Origin: JAYPWI01 sp038135065
GTDB lineage: Bacteria; Actinomycetota; Acidimicrobiia; Acidimicrobiales; Poriferisodalaceae
Reading direction: 5' to 3'
DNA: 64,000 nucleotides
Assembly: GCA_038135065.1 (NCBI GenBank)
Contig: JAYPWI010000016.1
Span: forward strand, 1-64,000
This document shows, piece after piece, positions 51,940-61,176 of the stretch (position 1 is the first letter of the stretch; the number at the start of each line of letters is the position of its first letter). The notes under the pieces were generated by a model. It did no database searches, was not told the origin of the DNA, and was given only the letters and a program-made list of their open reading frames with translations. A program made the translations under genes and the position numbers.

Positions 51940-53369
51940 CCGGTCCGATCGCAGCGGGAGCGCCGGCTCCTCCCATCATCGAGCGGCGGGCGTGGCTGGC
52001 GTTGGGGGTGGCCACCCTCGTCACCTTCTTGATCGTTATCGACATCACGGCGGTCAACATCGCCTTCCCGTCGATGGCTCAGGATCTCGCCACCTCCCGC
52101 TCGGCCCTGAGTTGGGTGGTGTCGGGCTACAACATCACGGTCGGTGCCCTGTTGCTGGTGAGCGGTCGGCTCGCCGACAGCCGGGGACGTCGGGCCATGT
52201 TCATGCCAGGGGTGGCCCTGTTCATGGCAGGGTCGGCCCTGTCGGGCCTCGCTCCCACCGTGGCCCTGTTGATCGGGGCCCGAGTAGTGCAGGCCATCGG
52301 CGGGGCGATCACCATGTCATCGGCCATGGCCGTGGTGCTGCCCGACTTTCCACCGGCCCGTCGGAGCACGGCCGTCGGGGTGATGGGAGCCACTGGCGGG
52401 TTGGGTGCGGTAGCGGGCCCCTTGCTCGGGTCGGTGTTGATCGGCGCCTTGTCCTGGCGAGCCATCTTCCTCATCAACGTGCCTGTCTGTGTGCTGGTGC
52501 TGGTGCTGGCCCCCCGCTTGCTTCGCGAATCGCGCGACCCCTCGGCCACCGGCCGGGTCGATCTCCTGGGCATGGTCATCGGCACGGCTGCGGTGGGGCT
52601 CGTCATGTTCGGGGTGGTGCAGAGCGAGACCTGGGGGCGCACCGACTGGCGCATCGTGGTCGTCGTGGTGGTGGGCATCGCTCTGTTTCCCCTGTTGGTG
52701 GTCCGCTGTCGACGTCACCCCGAGCCGTTGGTGAACCTGTCCCTGTTCGGGTTCCGCTCGTTCGCGAGCACGAACCTCAGCGTCGTGTTCTACGGCCTGG
52801 CCTTCACGGCCGGCGGTCTCGTCAACTCCCTGGTGCTCCAAGACCTGTGGGGCCAGTCGATCACAACGACCGGTCTGGCATTCGCCCCGGGCCCCTTGCT
52901 GGCCGCAGCGCTCTCGCCGGTGTCTGGGTCGATGGCCGACCGCTTCGGCCACCGTTGGGTGCTCGGCGCCGGGTCACTCGTCCTGGCGGCTGTGTACGGA
53001 ACGTTCGCCGTGGTGCTGGGGGCTGAACCCCGAGTCTGGTCGGTGTTCGTTCCCCTGAGTCTGCTGGCCGGGGTGGGCGTTGGCCTCACGGTGGCCACCT
53101 GGACGGGGGCCGGGCTGTCGGACGTGCCACCGGCCAACTTCGGGGTAGCGGGTGCCACCTTCAACACGGTTCGCCAGATGGCATACGCCCTCGGCATCAG
53201 CATCACCGTGACCCTGATCGCTCTCGGAGACGGTCCCCAAGACCCCTCGGGGTATCGGTGGGCGTGGTGGTGGATCACTGCGTGCTTTGCCCTGTGTGCA
53301 GTGGTGGTCGTGGCCACCTTCCCAGCTGGGAACAGCGCGAGTCGAGCCGGCCGCGGATCAGCGACGTGA
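51936..53369 (+). CDS. DHA2-type MFS exporter (EmrB/QacA-like, about 14 TM)
   Basis: This 477-residue multidrug-type major facilitator has IDITAVNIAFPSMAQDLA in helix 1, the motif C-like ATGGLGAVAGPLLGSVL, and helices throughout; about 14 membrane segments can be counted. Proton-driven efflux of an organic compound is the family role. The start is TTG at 51936, overlapping the stop of the ProA-like gene (TTGA), so expression follows that gene. No later start fits the family N-terminus. Confidence 0.83.
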   Translation: MTGPIAAGAPAPPIIERRAWLALGVATLVTFLIVIDITAVNIAFPSMAQDLATSRSALSWVVSGYNITVGALLLVSGRLADSRGRRAMFMPGVALFMAGSALSGLAPTVALLIGARVVQAIGGAITMSSAMAVVLPDFPPARRSTAVGVMGATGGLGAVAGPLLGSVLIGALSWRAIFLINVPVCVLVLVLAPRLLRESRDPSATGRVDLLGMVIGTAAVGLVMFGVVQSETWGRTDWRIVVVVVVGIALFPLLVVRCRRHPEPLVNLSLFGFRSFASTNLSVVFYGLAFTAGGLVNSLVLQDLWGQSITTTGLAFAPGPLLAAALSPVSGSMADRFGHRWVLGAGSLVLAAVYGTFAVVLGAEPRVWSVFVPLSLLAGVGVGLTVATWTGAGLSDVPPANFGVAGATFNTVRQMAYALGISITVTLIALGDGPQDPSGYRWAWWWITACFALCAVVVVATFPAGNSASRAGRGSAT

Positions 53370-53451
53370 CGAAGTGGTCGGGGTCCAACCTCGGGGGCCG
53401 AGGGCAGTGGCGACTACGATCCGTCAGGGGAATCGTGGGGAGGGTGAGGTC

Positions 53452-54210
53452 GTGACCTTCGTCGAACTTGATCGAGGCAGCCCCATGCCGTTGTGGGCGC
53501 AGCTCGAGGCAGATCTGCGTCGCCGGCTGTCCGATGGCGAGTTCAACGAAGCATTTCCGACGGACCTCGAGTTGACCACGACCTATGGCGTCAGTCGCCA
53601 CACCGTCCGGGAGGCAATCCGACACCTCAACCAATCCGGTGTGCTGCAGCGGCAGCGTGGGCGCGGCACCGTGGTCAATCGGGCCGAGTTCGAGCAGTCG
53701 CTGGGAACGTTGTACAGCCTGTTCCAGTCGGTGGAAGCGACCGGGGTCCACCAGACCAGCGAGGTGCTCGCTCTCGAAGTGGTGACCGACGCCGACGCTG
53801 CGAGTCGGCTCGAGGTCGATCCCGATGCCGAGCTGGTGTTGTTGGCCCGCCTGCGCCTGGCCGGTGGGTCGCCCCTTGCCGTTGACCGGGCCTGGTTGCC
53901 CGCCTCGTTCGCCCGCCCCCTGCTGGGGATCGACTGGAGCCATACTGCGCTGTACCACGAGCTCGAGCGCATCGGGGCTCCGGTTCCCAATCAGGGCCAG
54001 GAGCGCCTGACCCCGGTCGTGCCGGGCCCGGCGGACCGGCAACTGCTGGGACTGGGACGGGGAAGGGCCGCCTTCTTCCTCGAACGGACGGGCACCCGAG
54101 ACGGGCGGATCGTGGAGTGGCGCACCACGGTGATCCGGGGCGATCGGTACCAGTTCGTGTCCGACTGGTCGACTGGCGGTCGGGCCGAGTTGCGTCCCTC
54201 GGCGAGCTGA
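53452..54210 (+). CDS. GntR/HutC-family transcriptional regulator
   Basis: This 252-residue protein has an N-terminal winged helix typical of GntR proteins, PLWAQLEADLRRRL then FPTDLELTTTYGVSRHTVRE and HLNQSGVLQRQRGRGTVV. It is followed by a UTRA effector domain (about 90-245) with SPLAVDRAWLP and GRIVEWRTTVIRGDRYQF. UTRA domains bind small effectors. The GTG at 53452 has GGGAGG nearby. It sits upstream of the sulfur cluster, so it may regulate it, but this is only positional; a role with the preceding exporter is equally possible. Confidence 0.8.
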   Translation: MTFVELDRGSPMPLWAQLEADLRRRLSDGEFNEAFPTDLELTTTYGVSRHTVREAIRHLNQSGVLQRQRGRGTVVNRAEFEQSLGTLYSLFQSVEATGVHQTSEVLALEVVTDADAASRLEVDPDAELVLLARLRLAGGSPLAVDRAWLPASFARPLLGIDWSHTALYHELERIGAPVPNQGQERLTPVVPGPADRQLLGLGRGRAAFFLERTGTRDGRIVEWRTTVIRGDRYQFVSDWSTGGRAELRPSAS

Positions 54211-54233
54211 CTGGGGCTGCCGCGACCAGGTCC

Positions 54234-54262
54234 TTGCCCCCGGACCTAAATGACCGTACAAT
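54234..54262 (+). promoter_or_regulatory. Promoter of the sulfur cluster
   Basis: TTGCCC (54234-54239) and TACAAT (54257-54262) lie 17 bases apart, upstream of the persulfide dioxygenase start at 54368, leaving a leader of about 100 bases. The -10 overlaps the 14-bp element at 54249-54262 that is also found at the SulP promoter (61847-61860). Confidence 0.5.
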
Positions 54263-54367
54263 TGATGAGCATCGGCCCGGCGAGCCGTATCGACGGGCCG
54301 CACCGGGGAAGGGACCGCCGTCGCGGCGGTGGTCCCGATCGTCATCACATGTCACGGGGGTAGCAGC

Positions 54368-55759
54368 GTGATCTTCGAACAGCACTACTTGGACTGTCTG
54401 TCCCAGGCGTCGTATTTCATCGGCGACGAGTCGACCGGTCGGGCTGTGGTGGTGGACCCACGACGGGACATCCAGCCCTACCTCGAGAGCGCCGACGAGC
54501 ACGGCATGACCATCGAGATGGTCATCGAGACCCACTTCCATGCCGACTTCTTGTCAGGTCATCTCGAACTAGCCGCCGCAACAGGGGCAACCATCTGCTA
54601 CGGATCGGTGGCCGAAACCGAGTTCGAATCCAGGGGACTGTCCGACGGCGAACGAATCAGCCTCGGCGAGGTCGAGCTGGAAGTCCTGCATACGCCGGGC
54701 CACACCCCCGAGTCGATCTCGGTCGTGGTCTACGAGCGGGCCGGGGACGAGGTGCCCTACGGGGTGCTCACCGGGGATTGCCTCTTCGTTGGTGACGTCG
54801 GGCGACCCGACCTGCTGTCGAGCCGGGGGGTGACCAGTGAGGATCTTGCCTCGGACCTGTTCGACTCCCTGCGGGGCAAGCTCATGACCCTGCCCGGCCC
54901 GACCCGGGTCTACCCGGCCCACGGAGCGGGATCGGCATGTGGGAAGAACCTCTCGACCGACACCTGGTCGACGATCGCCGATCAACTGGCCAGCAACTAC
55001 GCCCTAGCCGACATGACCCGGGAGGAGTTCGTGGGCGTGGTGACCGAGGGCCAGACCGCGCCCCCCGCCTACTTCTCCTACGACGCCAGCCTCAATCGGG
55101 AGAACCGTCCCCTCCTCGACGAGGAGCAGGTTCCTGATCCGTTGGACATGGCCGATGTGCTGCGTTGGCAGCGGCGGGGAGCCGTGGTGCTCGACACCCG
55201 GGACCCGGTCGAGTTCGCGCGGGGCCACCTGGTCGGGTCGGTCAACATCGGCATGTCGGGTCGGTACGCCGAGTTCGCCGGAGGCGTCATCCAACCCGGT
55301 GCTCCCATCGTGCTGGTCACCGACGAGGGGACTGAGCGGGAGGCCAAGAATCGGCTGGCCCGCATCGGCTTCGACCGGGTGGTGGGCTACCTGGCCGACC
55401 CGATGACGGCCATGGCCGATCATTCCGAGGAGGTGGGCCGCAGCTCGCGTGTCGATGTGGCTGAACTTGCTCGAGCCCGGAATGACATTCCCGATCTCCA
55501 ACTCGTCGACATCCGACAGCCCGGGGAGACGGCGAACGGGATCATCGACGGGGCGATCGAGATTCCCCTCACCCAACTCAACGCCCGGCTGCCATCGCTC
55601 GACGCAGCCAAGCCGACGATCGTGTACTGCGCCGGCGGCTTCCGGTCGTCGATCGCCGCCTCACGGATGGCCGCCGAGGGATTCACCGATGTGTCGGACC
55701 TGCTGGGCGGGTACGGGGCATGGGAGGCGCGGGGTGCAGCAGCGGAGCAGCCGGCATGA
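54368..55759 (+). CDS. Persulfide dioxygenase-rhodanese fusion
   Basis: This 463-residue fusion starts with an ETHE1-like metallo-beta-lactamase domain (about 1-240; THFHADFLSGH, TPGHTPES, TGDCLFVGD), which oxidises glutathione- or other persulfide to sulfite with O2. Two rhodanese domains follow. The first (about 265-350) has no cysteine in its loop (LVTDEG); the second (about 365-460) has the active Cys421 in VYCAGGFRSS. The second can move sulfane sulfur to or from the dioxygenase. GTG at 54368 begins IFEQHYLDCLSQ. Its stop overlaps the next ATG (ATGA). Confidence 0.88.
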   Translation: MIFEQHYLDCLSQASYFIGDESTGRAVVVDPRRDIQPYLESADEHGMTIEMVIETHFHADFLSGHLELAAATGATICYGSVAETEFESRGLSDGERISLGEVELEVLHTPGHTPESISVVVYERAGDEVPYGVLTGDCLFVGDVGRPDLLSSRGVTSEDLASDLFDSLRGKLMTLPGPTRVYPAHGAGSACGKNLSTDTWSTIADQLASNYALADMTREEFVGVVTEGQTAPPAYFSYDASLNRENRPLLDEEQVPDPLDMADVLRWQRRGAVVLDTRDPVEFARGHLVGSVNIGMSGRYAEFAGGVIQPGAPIVLVTDEGTEREAKNRLARIGFDRVVGYLADPMTAMADHSEEVGRSSRVDVAELARARNDIPDLQLVDIRQPGETANGIIDGAIEIPLTQLNARLPSLDAAKPTIVYCAGGFRSSIAASRMAAEGFTDVSDLLGGYGAWEARGAAAEQPA

Positions 55760-57259
55760 CCCGCCTCGGGTTCCTGCTCGACAGCGACAGTTGCATCGGC
55801 TGTCACGCCTGCACGGTGGCCTGCAAGAGCGAGCACGATGTTCCCCTCGGGGTCAACCGCACGTGGCTGAAGTACATCGAGACGGGAAGCTTTCCCGACA
55901 CGTCGAGACACTTCTCCGTCATGCGCTGCAACCACTGCGATGACGCCCCCTGTATGACCATCTGCCCGACCTCGGCCCTGTTCAGGGCCGACAACGGGGT
56001 GGTCGACTTCGACGACGGCATCTGCATTGGCTGCAAGGGGTGTATGAACGCCTGCCCCTACGACGCGATCTACATCAACCCCGAGACCAACACGGCCAAN
56101 NNNNNNNNNGGTCGAGGTCGGCCTCGAGCCGTCGTGCGTGGTGGTCTGCCCGACCCATGCCATCAAGGTCGTGGACTTCGACGATCCCGACAGTGAGGCC
56201 CGCCGGATCATCGGCCGGGAGGACGTTGCGGTGCGGTCGCCCGAGCAGGGGACCAATCCGAAGGTGTACTACCGAGGCGCTCACCAAGCCGCCCTGGATC
56301 CGCTCAGGAGTGCGATCCCCTCTGACGGTCTGATCTGGGCCGACACCACACCGTCCCACTCCACGCCCCCCATCGGTGACGACCGGGGTGTGGTAGCTCG
56401 CACGACCTACACCACCGCCCACCACATGACCTGGAAGGCCAAGGTCTCGGGTTACCTGGTCACCAAGGCCATCGCGGCCGGGGTGATGCTGGTCGCCGCC
56501 CTCATGGTGCTCCTGGGTCACGCAGGCGAACAGGCGGCGGTCGGGGTGGTGCCCCCGATGATCGCCGGGGGCTTCCTGGCCGTGACCGGCGCCCTGCTGG
56601 TGGCCGATCTCAAGCAGCCCCGACGATTCCACTACCTGTTGACCAAAGGCAACCGGTCGAGCTGGCTCGTCAAGGGGGCCTACGTGCTGTCCGCCTATGC
56701 CCTGGGCCTGGGGCTGTGGTGGTTGGGCGGAATCGGCGGAGCCGACGGCCTGATCACCTGGCTGGCCGTCCCCGTGGCCGTCCTGGCTGCGGCAACGGCG
56801 GGCTACACAGCCTTCCTGTTCGCCCAGTGCGAGGGCCGGGACCTGTGGCAGAGCGAGCTGGTGCTCACCATGCTGTTGGCCCAGGCCGTCTCCGCCGGAG
56901 GGGCCAGCTACCTGCTGTTGGATCTGGTGATGGACGTGCCCGAGGTCGCGGCGGTGCGGTGGGCGACCCTGGGTGGTATCGCAGCCATGGCCCTCGTGCT
57001 GGCCATCGAGCTCAGCGGTCGGCACACCCGCCACGTCGAGATGGCGCTGCATTCGCTGACCAAGGGCTCCTACCGGACGCGATTCCTCACTGGCGTCGTG
57101 CTCGGCATGGTGGCGCCGGCCGCCGTGCTGATCATCGCCCTGGCCGCCGGTGCGACCAATCCGGTGCTGCCGGCCCTGGGCGGGCTTGCCGTCCTGGCCG
57201 GGATGTGGAGTTACGAGGATGGCTACATCAGGGCCGGGCAATCGGTCCCGTTGTCATAG
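55756..57259 (+). CDS. Fused [4Fe-4S] ferredoxin-NrfD membrane protein, interrupted by assembly gap
   Basis: Before the gap, cysteine groups CIGCHACTVACK, CNHCDDAPCMTICP and CIGCKGCMNACP lie in a four-cluster ferredoxin of the DmsB/PhsB type. After it, VEVGLEPSCVVVCPTHAI completes the fourth cluster and leads straight into an NrfD-type membrane domain (DLKQPRRFHYLLTKGNRSSW and about 8 helices). The two frames differ, yet both join only if the true gap is a multiple of three; about 21 bases coding KCNFCAHR would restore the missing CxxC. So one fused protein of about 500 residues is likely. It should pass electrons from the Mo enzyme to the quinone pool. Confidence 0.8.
56100..56109. other. 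Assembly gap (10 N)
   Basis: Ten unknown bases. The lengths of the flanking frames do not fit 10, so the number is a placeholder and not a measurement. Confidence 0.97.
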
Positions 57260-57269
57260 GGAGCTTGTG

Positions 57270-60122
57270 ATGTCGAACTACTCCGATCCCCGCACCCATG
57301 CCGGGCTGACCAACTTCCCTCCCCACGAGCAGTGGCACCACTGGACGGAACTCGACGCCAAGGCGTGGCCCGACCGCAAGGAGCGGAACTACACCCTGGT
57401 CCCGACCACCTGCTTCAACTGTGAGGCGGCATGTGGGCTGGTGGCCTACGTCGACCACGAAACCGGCGAGGTCGCGAAGTTCGAGGGCAACCCTGAGCAC
57501 CCTGCGTCACGGGGCCGGAACTGCGCCAAGGGTCCGGCCACCCTCAACCAGGTCGAGGACCCCGAGCGCATCCTGTACCCCCTCCGCCGGGTAGGGGAGC
57601 GGGGCGGCGGTCAGTGGGAGCGGGTCAGCTGGGAGGAAGCGCTCGATGACATCGCGGGCCGGATCCGGACGGCGATCACCGAGGGCCGCCGGGACGAGGT
57701 GATGTACCACGTCGGTCGGCCAGGCGAGGACGGTTACACCGAACGGGTCCTGCAGGGCTGGGGGGTCGACGGTCACAACAGCCACACCAACATCTGTAGC
57801 TCGAACGCCCGTATCGGCTACCAGAGTTGGATGGGTCACGACCGACCCTCCTCGGATTACGCCAACGCCGAGGTCATCTTCCTCATCTCCAGTCACCTCG
57901 AGACAGGGCACTACTTCAACCCCCACGCGCAGCGGATCATCGAGGCCCAGCAGAAGGGGGCCACCGTGATCTGTGTGGATCCCCGCCTGTCCAACACGGG
58001 GTCCAAGGCCGACCACTGGCTGCCCGCATGGCCGGGAACGGAACCCTTCCTGTTGTTGACCCTGGCCCGGCTCCTGCTCGAGCAGGGCACCTGGGAGCGG
58101 GACTTCGTTCGTCGCTGGACGAACTGGGAGACCTATCTGACAGAGACCCGGCCAGACCTCCCCTGCACCTTCGAGTCGGTCGAGCAGGCCATGCTCGACC
58201 AGTACGCGGCCTACACCCCCGAGGAAGCCGAACGGGTCTGCGGTGTCGACGCCGACCAGCTTCGGGAGATCGCAGCCATCATCGGGGCGCATCCGACCCG
58301 ATTCGCCTCCCACAACTGGCGGGCGGCCGGGGCCGGAAACCTCGGCGGCTGGCAGACGGCCCGCTGCCTGTTCTTCCTCAACGTGCTGACAGGATCGGTG
58401 GGTACCCAGGGGGGGACCAGCGGCAACGGCTGGAACAAGTTCAAGGCCAATGCGCCCCTGGGCCACCAGACGATCGACCACTGGAACGAGATGTCGTGGC
58501 CGAAGGAGTACCCCCTCAGCTACCACGAGATGTCGATCCTGTTGCCCCACTTCCTCAACGAGGGTAGGGGCAAGCTCGACGTGTACTTCACTCGGGTCTA
58601 CAACCCGATCTGGACGAATCCCGACGGGTTCAGCTGGATGGAGGCCCTGACCGACCCGGACAAGGTGGCCTGCCACGTCGCCCTGACCCCGACGTGGAGC
58701 GAGACGTCCTGGTTCGCGGACTACGTCCTGCCCATGGGTGTCGGTTCGGAGCGCCATGACGTGGCCAGCTTCGAGACCCACGCCGGGCGCTGGATCGGTT
58801 TCCGGCAACCGGTGCTGCGCCGATACGCGGAGCTGCGGGGTGAGACCCTCGACGCCGAGACCCGCTCCCATGAGTTCAACCCTGGTGAGGTGTGGGAGGA
58901 GAACGAGTTCTGGTTGGATCTGTCCTGGCGGATCGATCCCGACGGGTCGCTGGGGATCCGGGAGCATTTCGAGAGTCGAGCCGAACCCGGGTCGGTGATG
59001 CCCATCGACGAGTACTACGGCTTGATGTTCGCCGAGGAGGTCCCTGGGCTTGCGGCGGCCGCTGAGGCTGCTGGGCAGACCCCGCTCGAGTACATGCGCG
59101 ACCGGGGCGCCTACGCAGTGCCTGGCGATCCCTACACCCCCTATGAGCGAGCCGTCGATCCGGCTGCCGTGGAGGGGGCCATCAAGGGAGACGACGGCGT
59201 GTACCGGGTACCGGGTACTGCTGGCCTGTTCGACGGTTCCGAGGAAGCGTTCGCATCGACCAAGCTCGCAGCCCTGGGAGATGGGTCGCCGGCCGTCGAG
59301 GTGGACGGTGAGCTCAAGGAAGGGTTCCCGACCCCGTCGAAGAAGCTGGAGTTGTACTCGACGACGCTCAAGGAATGGGGCTGGCCCGAATATGCAACGC
59401 CCACGTGGATCCCCAGCCACGTGCACTGGGAGAACCTCGACCTGGCCGGCGACGAACGGATCCTGCTCCCAACCTTCCGAATTCCGACCCTCATCCACAC
59501 CAGGTCGGCGAACTCCAAGTGGTTGAACGAGATCAGCCACCGCCATCCCCTGTGGGTGCATCCCCAGGACGCCGAGCGTTTGGGGATCGAGGAGAACGGT
59601 TTGGTGCGGGTGACGACCCGCATCGGCCACTTCGTCATCCGGGCCTGGCGAACCGAAGGCATCCGTCCGGGTGTCGTGGCCGCATCGCATCACATGGGTC
59701 GCTGGCGGATCGAGGAGGATGCCGCTCGCTCGTGGGGTGCCGGCCGAGCCAGCATCGACCACGACGGTTCCCGTTGGACGCTGACTCGCACCGAGGGTAT
59801 GTCCACCTACGAGTCCTCGGACCCCGACACAGGCCGGATCTGGTGGAACGACACCGGTGTGCACCAGAACCTGACCTTCGCCGTGCAGCCCGATCCCATC
59901 TCCGGCATGCAGTGTTGGCACCAGCGAGTCCGGGTCGGCCCGGCGCTCGACGGGGACCGTTACGGCGACGTGGTGGTCGACACCGCCAAGTCCCGCGAGG
60001 CGTATGAGGAGTGGTTGTCCATGACCCGCCCGGCCCCCGGGCCCCATGGCCTGCGCCGCCCGCTGTGGTACGCCCGGCCCCTCAAGCCGCACGTCAGTGC
60101 GTTCCGAGTGTCAGAATCCTGA
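57270..60122 (+). CDS. Molybdopterin oxidoreductase, large subunit (CISM family, SoeA/PsrA/PhsA-like)
   Basis: This 950-residue protein has an N-terminal [4Fe-4S] motif, TTCFNCEAACG with RNCAKGP, a candidate molybdenum-ligand Cys176 (HTNICSSNARIG), VICVDPRLSNTGSKAD and the C-terminal RSANSKWLNEISHRHPLW. There is no twin-arginine signal, so it should work in the cytoplasm, as sulfite-oxidising SoeABC does, whereas polysulfide and thiosulfate reductases are exported. With the persulfide dioxygenase upstream making sulfite, oxidation of sulfite is the favoured role, but tetrathionate or thiosulfate chemistry cannot be excluded. AGGGAG stands before the ATG at 57270. Confidence 0.85.
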   Translation: MSNYSDPRTHAGLTNFPPHEQWHHWTELDAKAWPDRKERNYTLVPTTCFNCEAACGLVAYVDHETGEVAKFEGNPEHPASRGRNCAKGPATLNQVEDPERILYPLRRVGERGGGQWERVSWEEALDDIAGRIRTAITEGRRDEVMYHVGRPGEDGYTERVLQGWGVDGHNSHTNICSSNARIGYQSWMGHDRPSSDYANAEVIFLISSHLETGHYFNPHAQRIIEAQQKGATVICVDPRLSNTGSKADHWLPAWPGTEPFLLLTLARLLLEQGTWERDFVRRWTNWETYLTETRPDLPCTFESVEQAMLDQYAAYTPEEAERVCGVDADQLREIAAIIGAHPTRFASHNWRAAGAGNLGGWQTARCLFFLNVLTGSVGTQGGTSGNGWNKFKANAPLGHQTIDHWNEMSWPKEYPLSYHEMSILLPHFLNEGRGKLDVYFTRVYNPIWTNPDGFSWMEALTDPDKVACHVALTPTWSETSWFADYVLPMGVGSERHDVASFETHAGRWIGFRQPVLRRYAELRGETLDAETRSHEFNPGEVWEENEFWLDLSWRIDPDGSLGIREHFESRAEPGSVMPIDEYYGLMFAEEVPGLAAAAEAAGQTPLEYMRDRGAYAVPGDPYTPYERAVDPAAVEGAIKGDDGVYRVPGTAGLFDGSEEAFASTKLAALGDGSPAVEVDGELKEGFPTPSKKLELYSTTLKEWGWPEYATPTWIPSHVHWENLDLAGDERILLPTFRIPTLIHTRSANSKWLNEISHRHPLWVHPQDAERLGIEENGLVRVTTRIGHFVIRAWRTEGIRPGVVAASHHMGRWRIEEDAARSWGAGRASIDHDGSRWTLTRTEGMSTYESSDPDTGRIWWNDTGVHQNLTFAVQPDPISGMQCWHQRVRVGPALDGDRYGDVVVDTAKSREAYEEWLSMTRPAPGPHGLRRPLWYARPLKPHVSAFRVSES

Positions 60123-60217
60123 TCGAACCCGAGCCAGGTCAGTGTGGCTGACCTCCCATCGGTACCCCGATGCCGGATGGACGCCAGGGTTCGATCTCCC
60201 ACCGAGAGGAGTAGTCC

Positions 60218-60700
60218 ATGTTCGACCTACTGCCCGATCGGGTCCCCTGGTATGTGGTGGGACCCGCCCTCGGCCTGCTGATCGTCGGGCTGTTCGCCCT
60301 GGCCAATCAGCCGCTGGGAGCAAGCGGGGCCTATGTCCAGACCTCGGGGTTCCTGCGGCGTCGAGACGGGGTCGCTCACTGGCGCGTCTGGTACTTCGTC
60401 GGCATGTTCCTGGGCGGGGTCGTGGTCACCCACGTCCTGCGTTCAGGGGCCGGTGAGCTGCGAAGCGGCTACGACGCCATGCGAGCCGTGTTCCCCATCT
60501 GGGCCGTGGTGCCCTTGGTGTTCGGCGGAGCCACCCTGTTGGGCTACGGCTCGGCGATGGCCGGCGGCTGCACGTCGGGTCACGGTATGTGCGGCACCGC
60601 ACAACGATCACCGGCCAGCCTCACGGTGACCGCCACCTTCATGGCCGTTGCCGTTGTCACCACCTTCGTGCTGCGCCTGGCCACCGGAGGAGAGCTGTGA
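60218..60700 (+). CDS. YeeE/YedE-family transporter, N-terminal half protein
   Basis: This 160-residue membrane protein with about four to five helices has the conserved FGGATLLGYGSAMAGGCTSGHG motif, with the cysteine used to relay thiosulfate or sulfane sulfur in YeeE. YeeE/YedE proteins (about 350 residues) are here split into two half-length proteins encoded by adjacent overlapping genes. CCGAGAGGAG precedes the ATG at 60218. It starts 95 bases after the Mo subunit gene. Confidence 0.83.
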   Translation: MFDLLPDRVPWYVVGPALGLLIVGLFALANQPLGASGAYVQTSGFLRRRDGVAHWRVWYFVGMFLGGVVVTHVLRSGAGELRSGYDAMRAVFPIWAVVPLVFGGATLLGYGSAMAGGCTSGHGMCGTAQRSPASLTVTATFMAVAVVTTFVLRLATGGEL

Positions 60701-61176
60701 TCACCGGATCCCCGAAGAAACTCAACGCCATCGGGTTGCTGTTCGGCGCCCTGTTCGGCGGCCTGTTGGCCGGCGCGAACTTGCACGAATACGACACCAT
60801 CCACGCCATGCTCCGCCTCGATGAGTTCGACGTCTTCCTGCTGATGGGTTCGGCCATCGCAGTGTCGGTGCCCCTGTTGTGGCTGCTCGAACGGCGGGGA
60901 ATCGTCACCCCGTTCGGGGGCCCGATGACCCTCTCCCGCTCGCGACCCGAGCGGCATCATGTTGTGGGTGGTGCCCTGTTCGGGCTGGGGTGGGCCATTG
61001 CCGGCACCTGTCCGGCACCCGCCCTGGTCATGGTGTCCTCCGGAGCGATGCTGGGCCTGGTGGCCATTCCCGGGATCTTCCTCGGCCTCCACCTGCGGGA
61101 GCGCCAGGGTCTGTCGGGGCGTCACGTCGGCGACGGCGAGCACCGGGACCTGTCCTCGGCAGGCCGGGCGTCGTGA
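60697..61176 (+). CDS. YeeE/YedE-family transporter, second half protein
   Basis: This 159-residue membrane protein continues the YeeE/YedE pattern with FGLGWAIAGTCPAPALVMVS, again carrying the characteristic cysteine. GTG 60697 overlaps the first half's stop (GTGA), so equal amounts are made. It probably pairs with the preceding protein to move thiosulfate or another sulfur species. Its stop overlaps the methyltransferase GTG start. Confidence 0.82.
   Translation: MITGSPKKLNAIGLLFGALFGGLLAGANLHEYDTIHAMLRLDEFDVFLLMGSAIAVSVPLLWLLERRGIVTPFGGPMTLSRSRPERHHVVGGALFGLGWAIAGTCPAPALVMVSSGAMLGLVAIPGIFLGLHLRERQGLSGRHVGDGEHRDLSSAGRAS

Noticed and set aside
53452..54210. GntR protein as certain regulator of the sulfur cluster
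   Set aside because: Only proximity supports it; it also follows the exporter gene closely and no GntR-type site is proven at 54234.
56100..56109. Two separate genes (ferredoxin and NrfD) split by the N run
   Set aside because: The sequence after the gap begins inside the fourth FeS motif and flows directly into NrfD, so a single fused gene explains both sides better.
57507..60092. 861-codon minus-strand frame opposite the Mo oxidoreductase
   Set aside because: Mirror of a strongly recognisable gene; low-complexity Arg/Gly/Pro/His composition, a normal effect of high-GC codon bias.
57270..60122. Exported polysulfide or thiosulfate reductase
   Set aside because: No twin-arginine signal at the N-terminus; a cytoplasmic orientation fits better, though substrate remains open.
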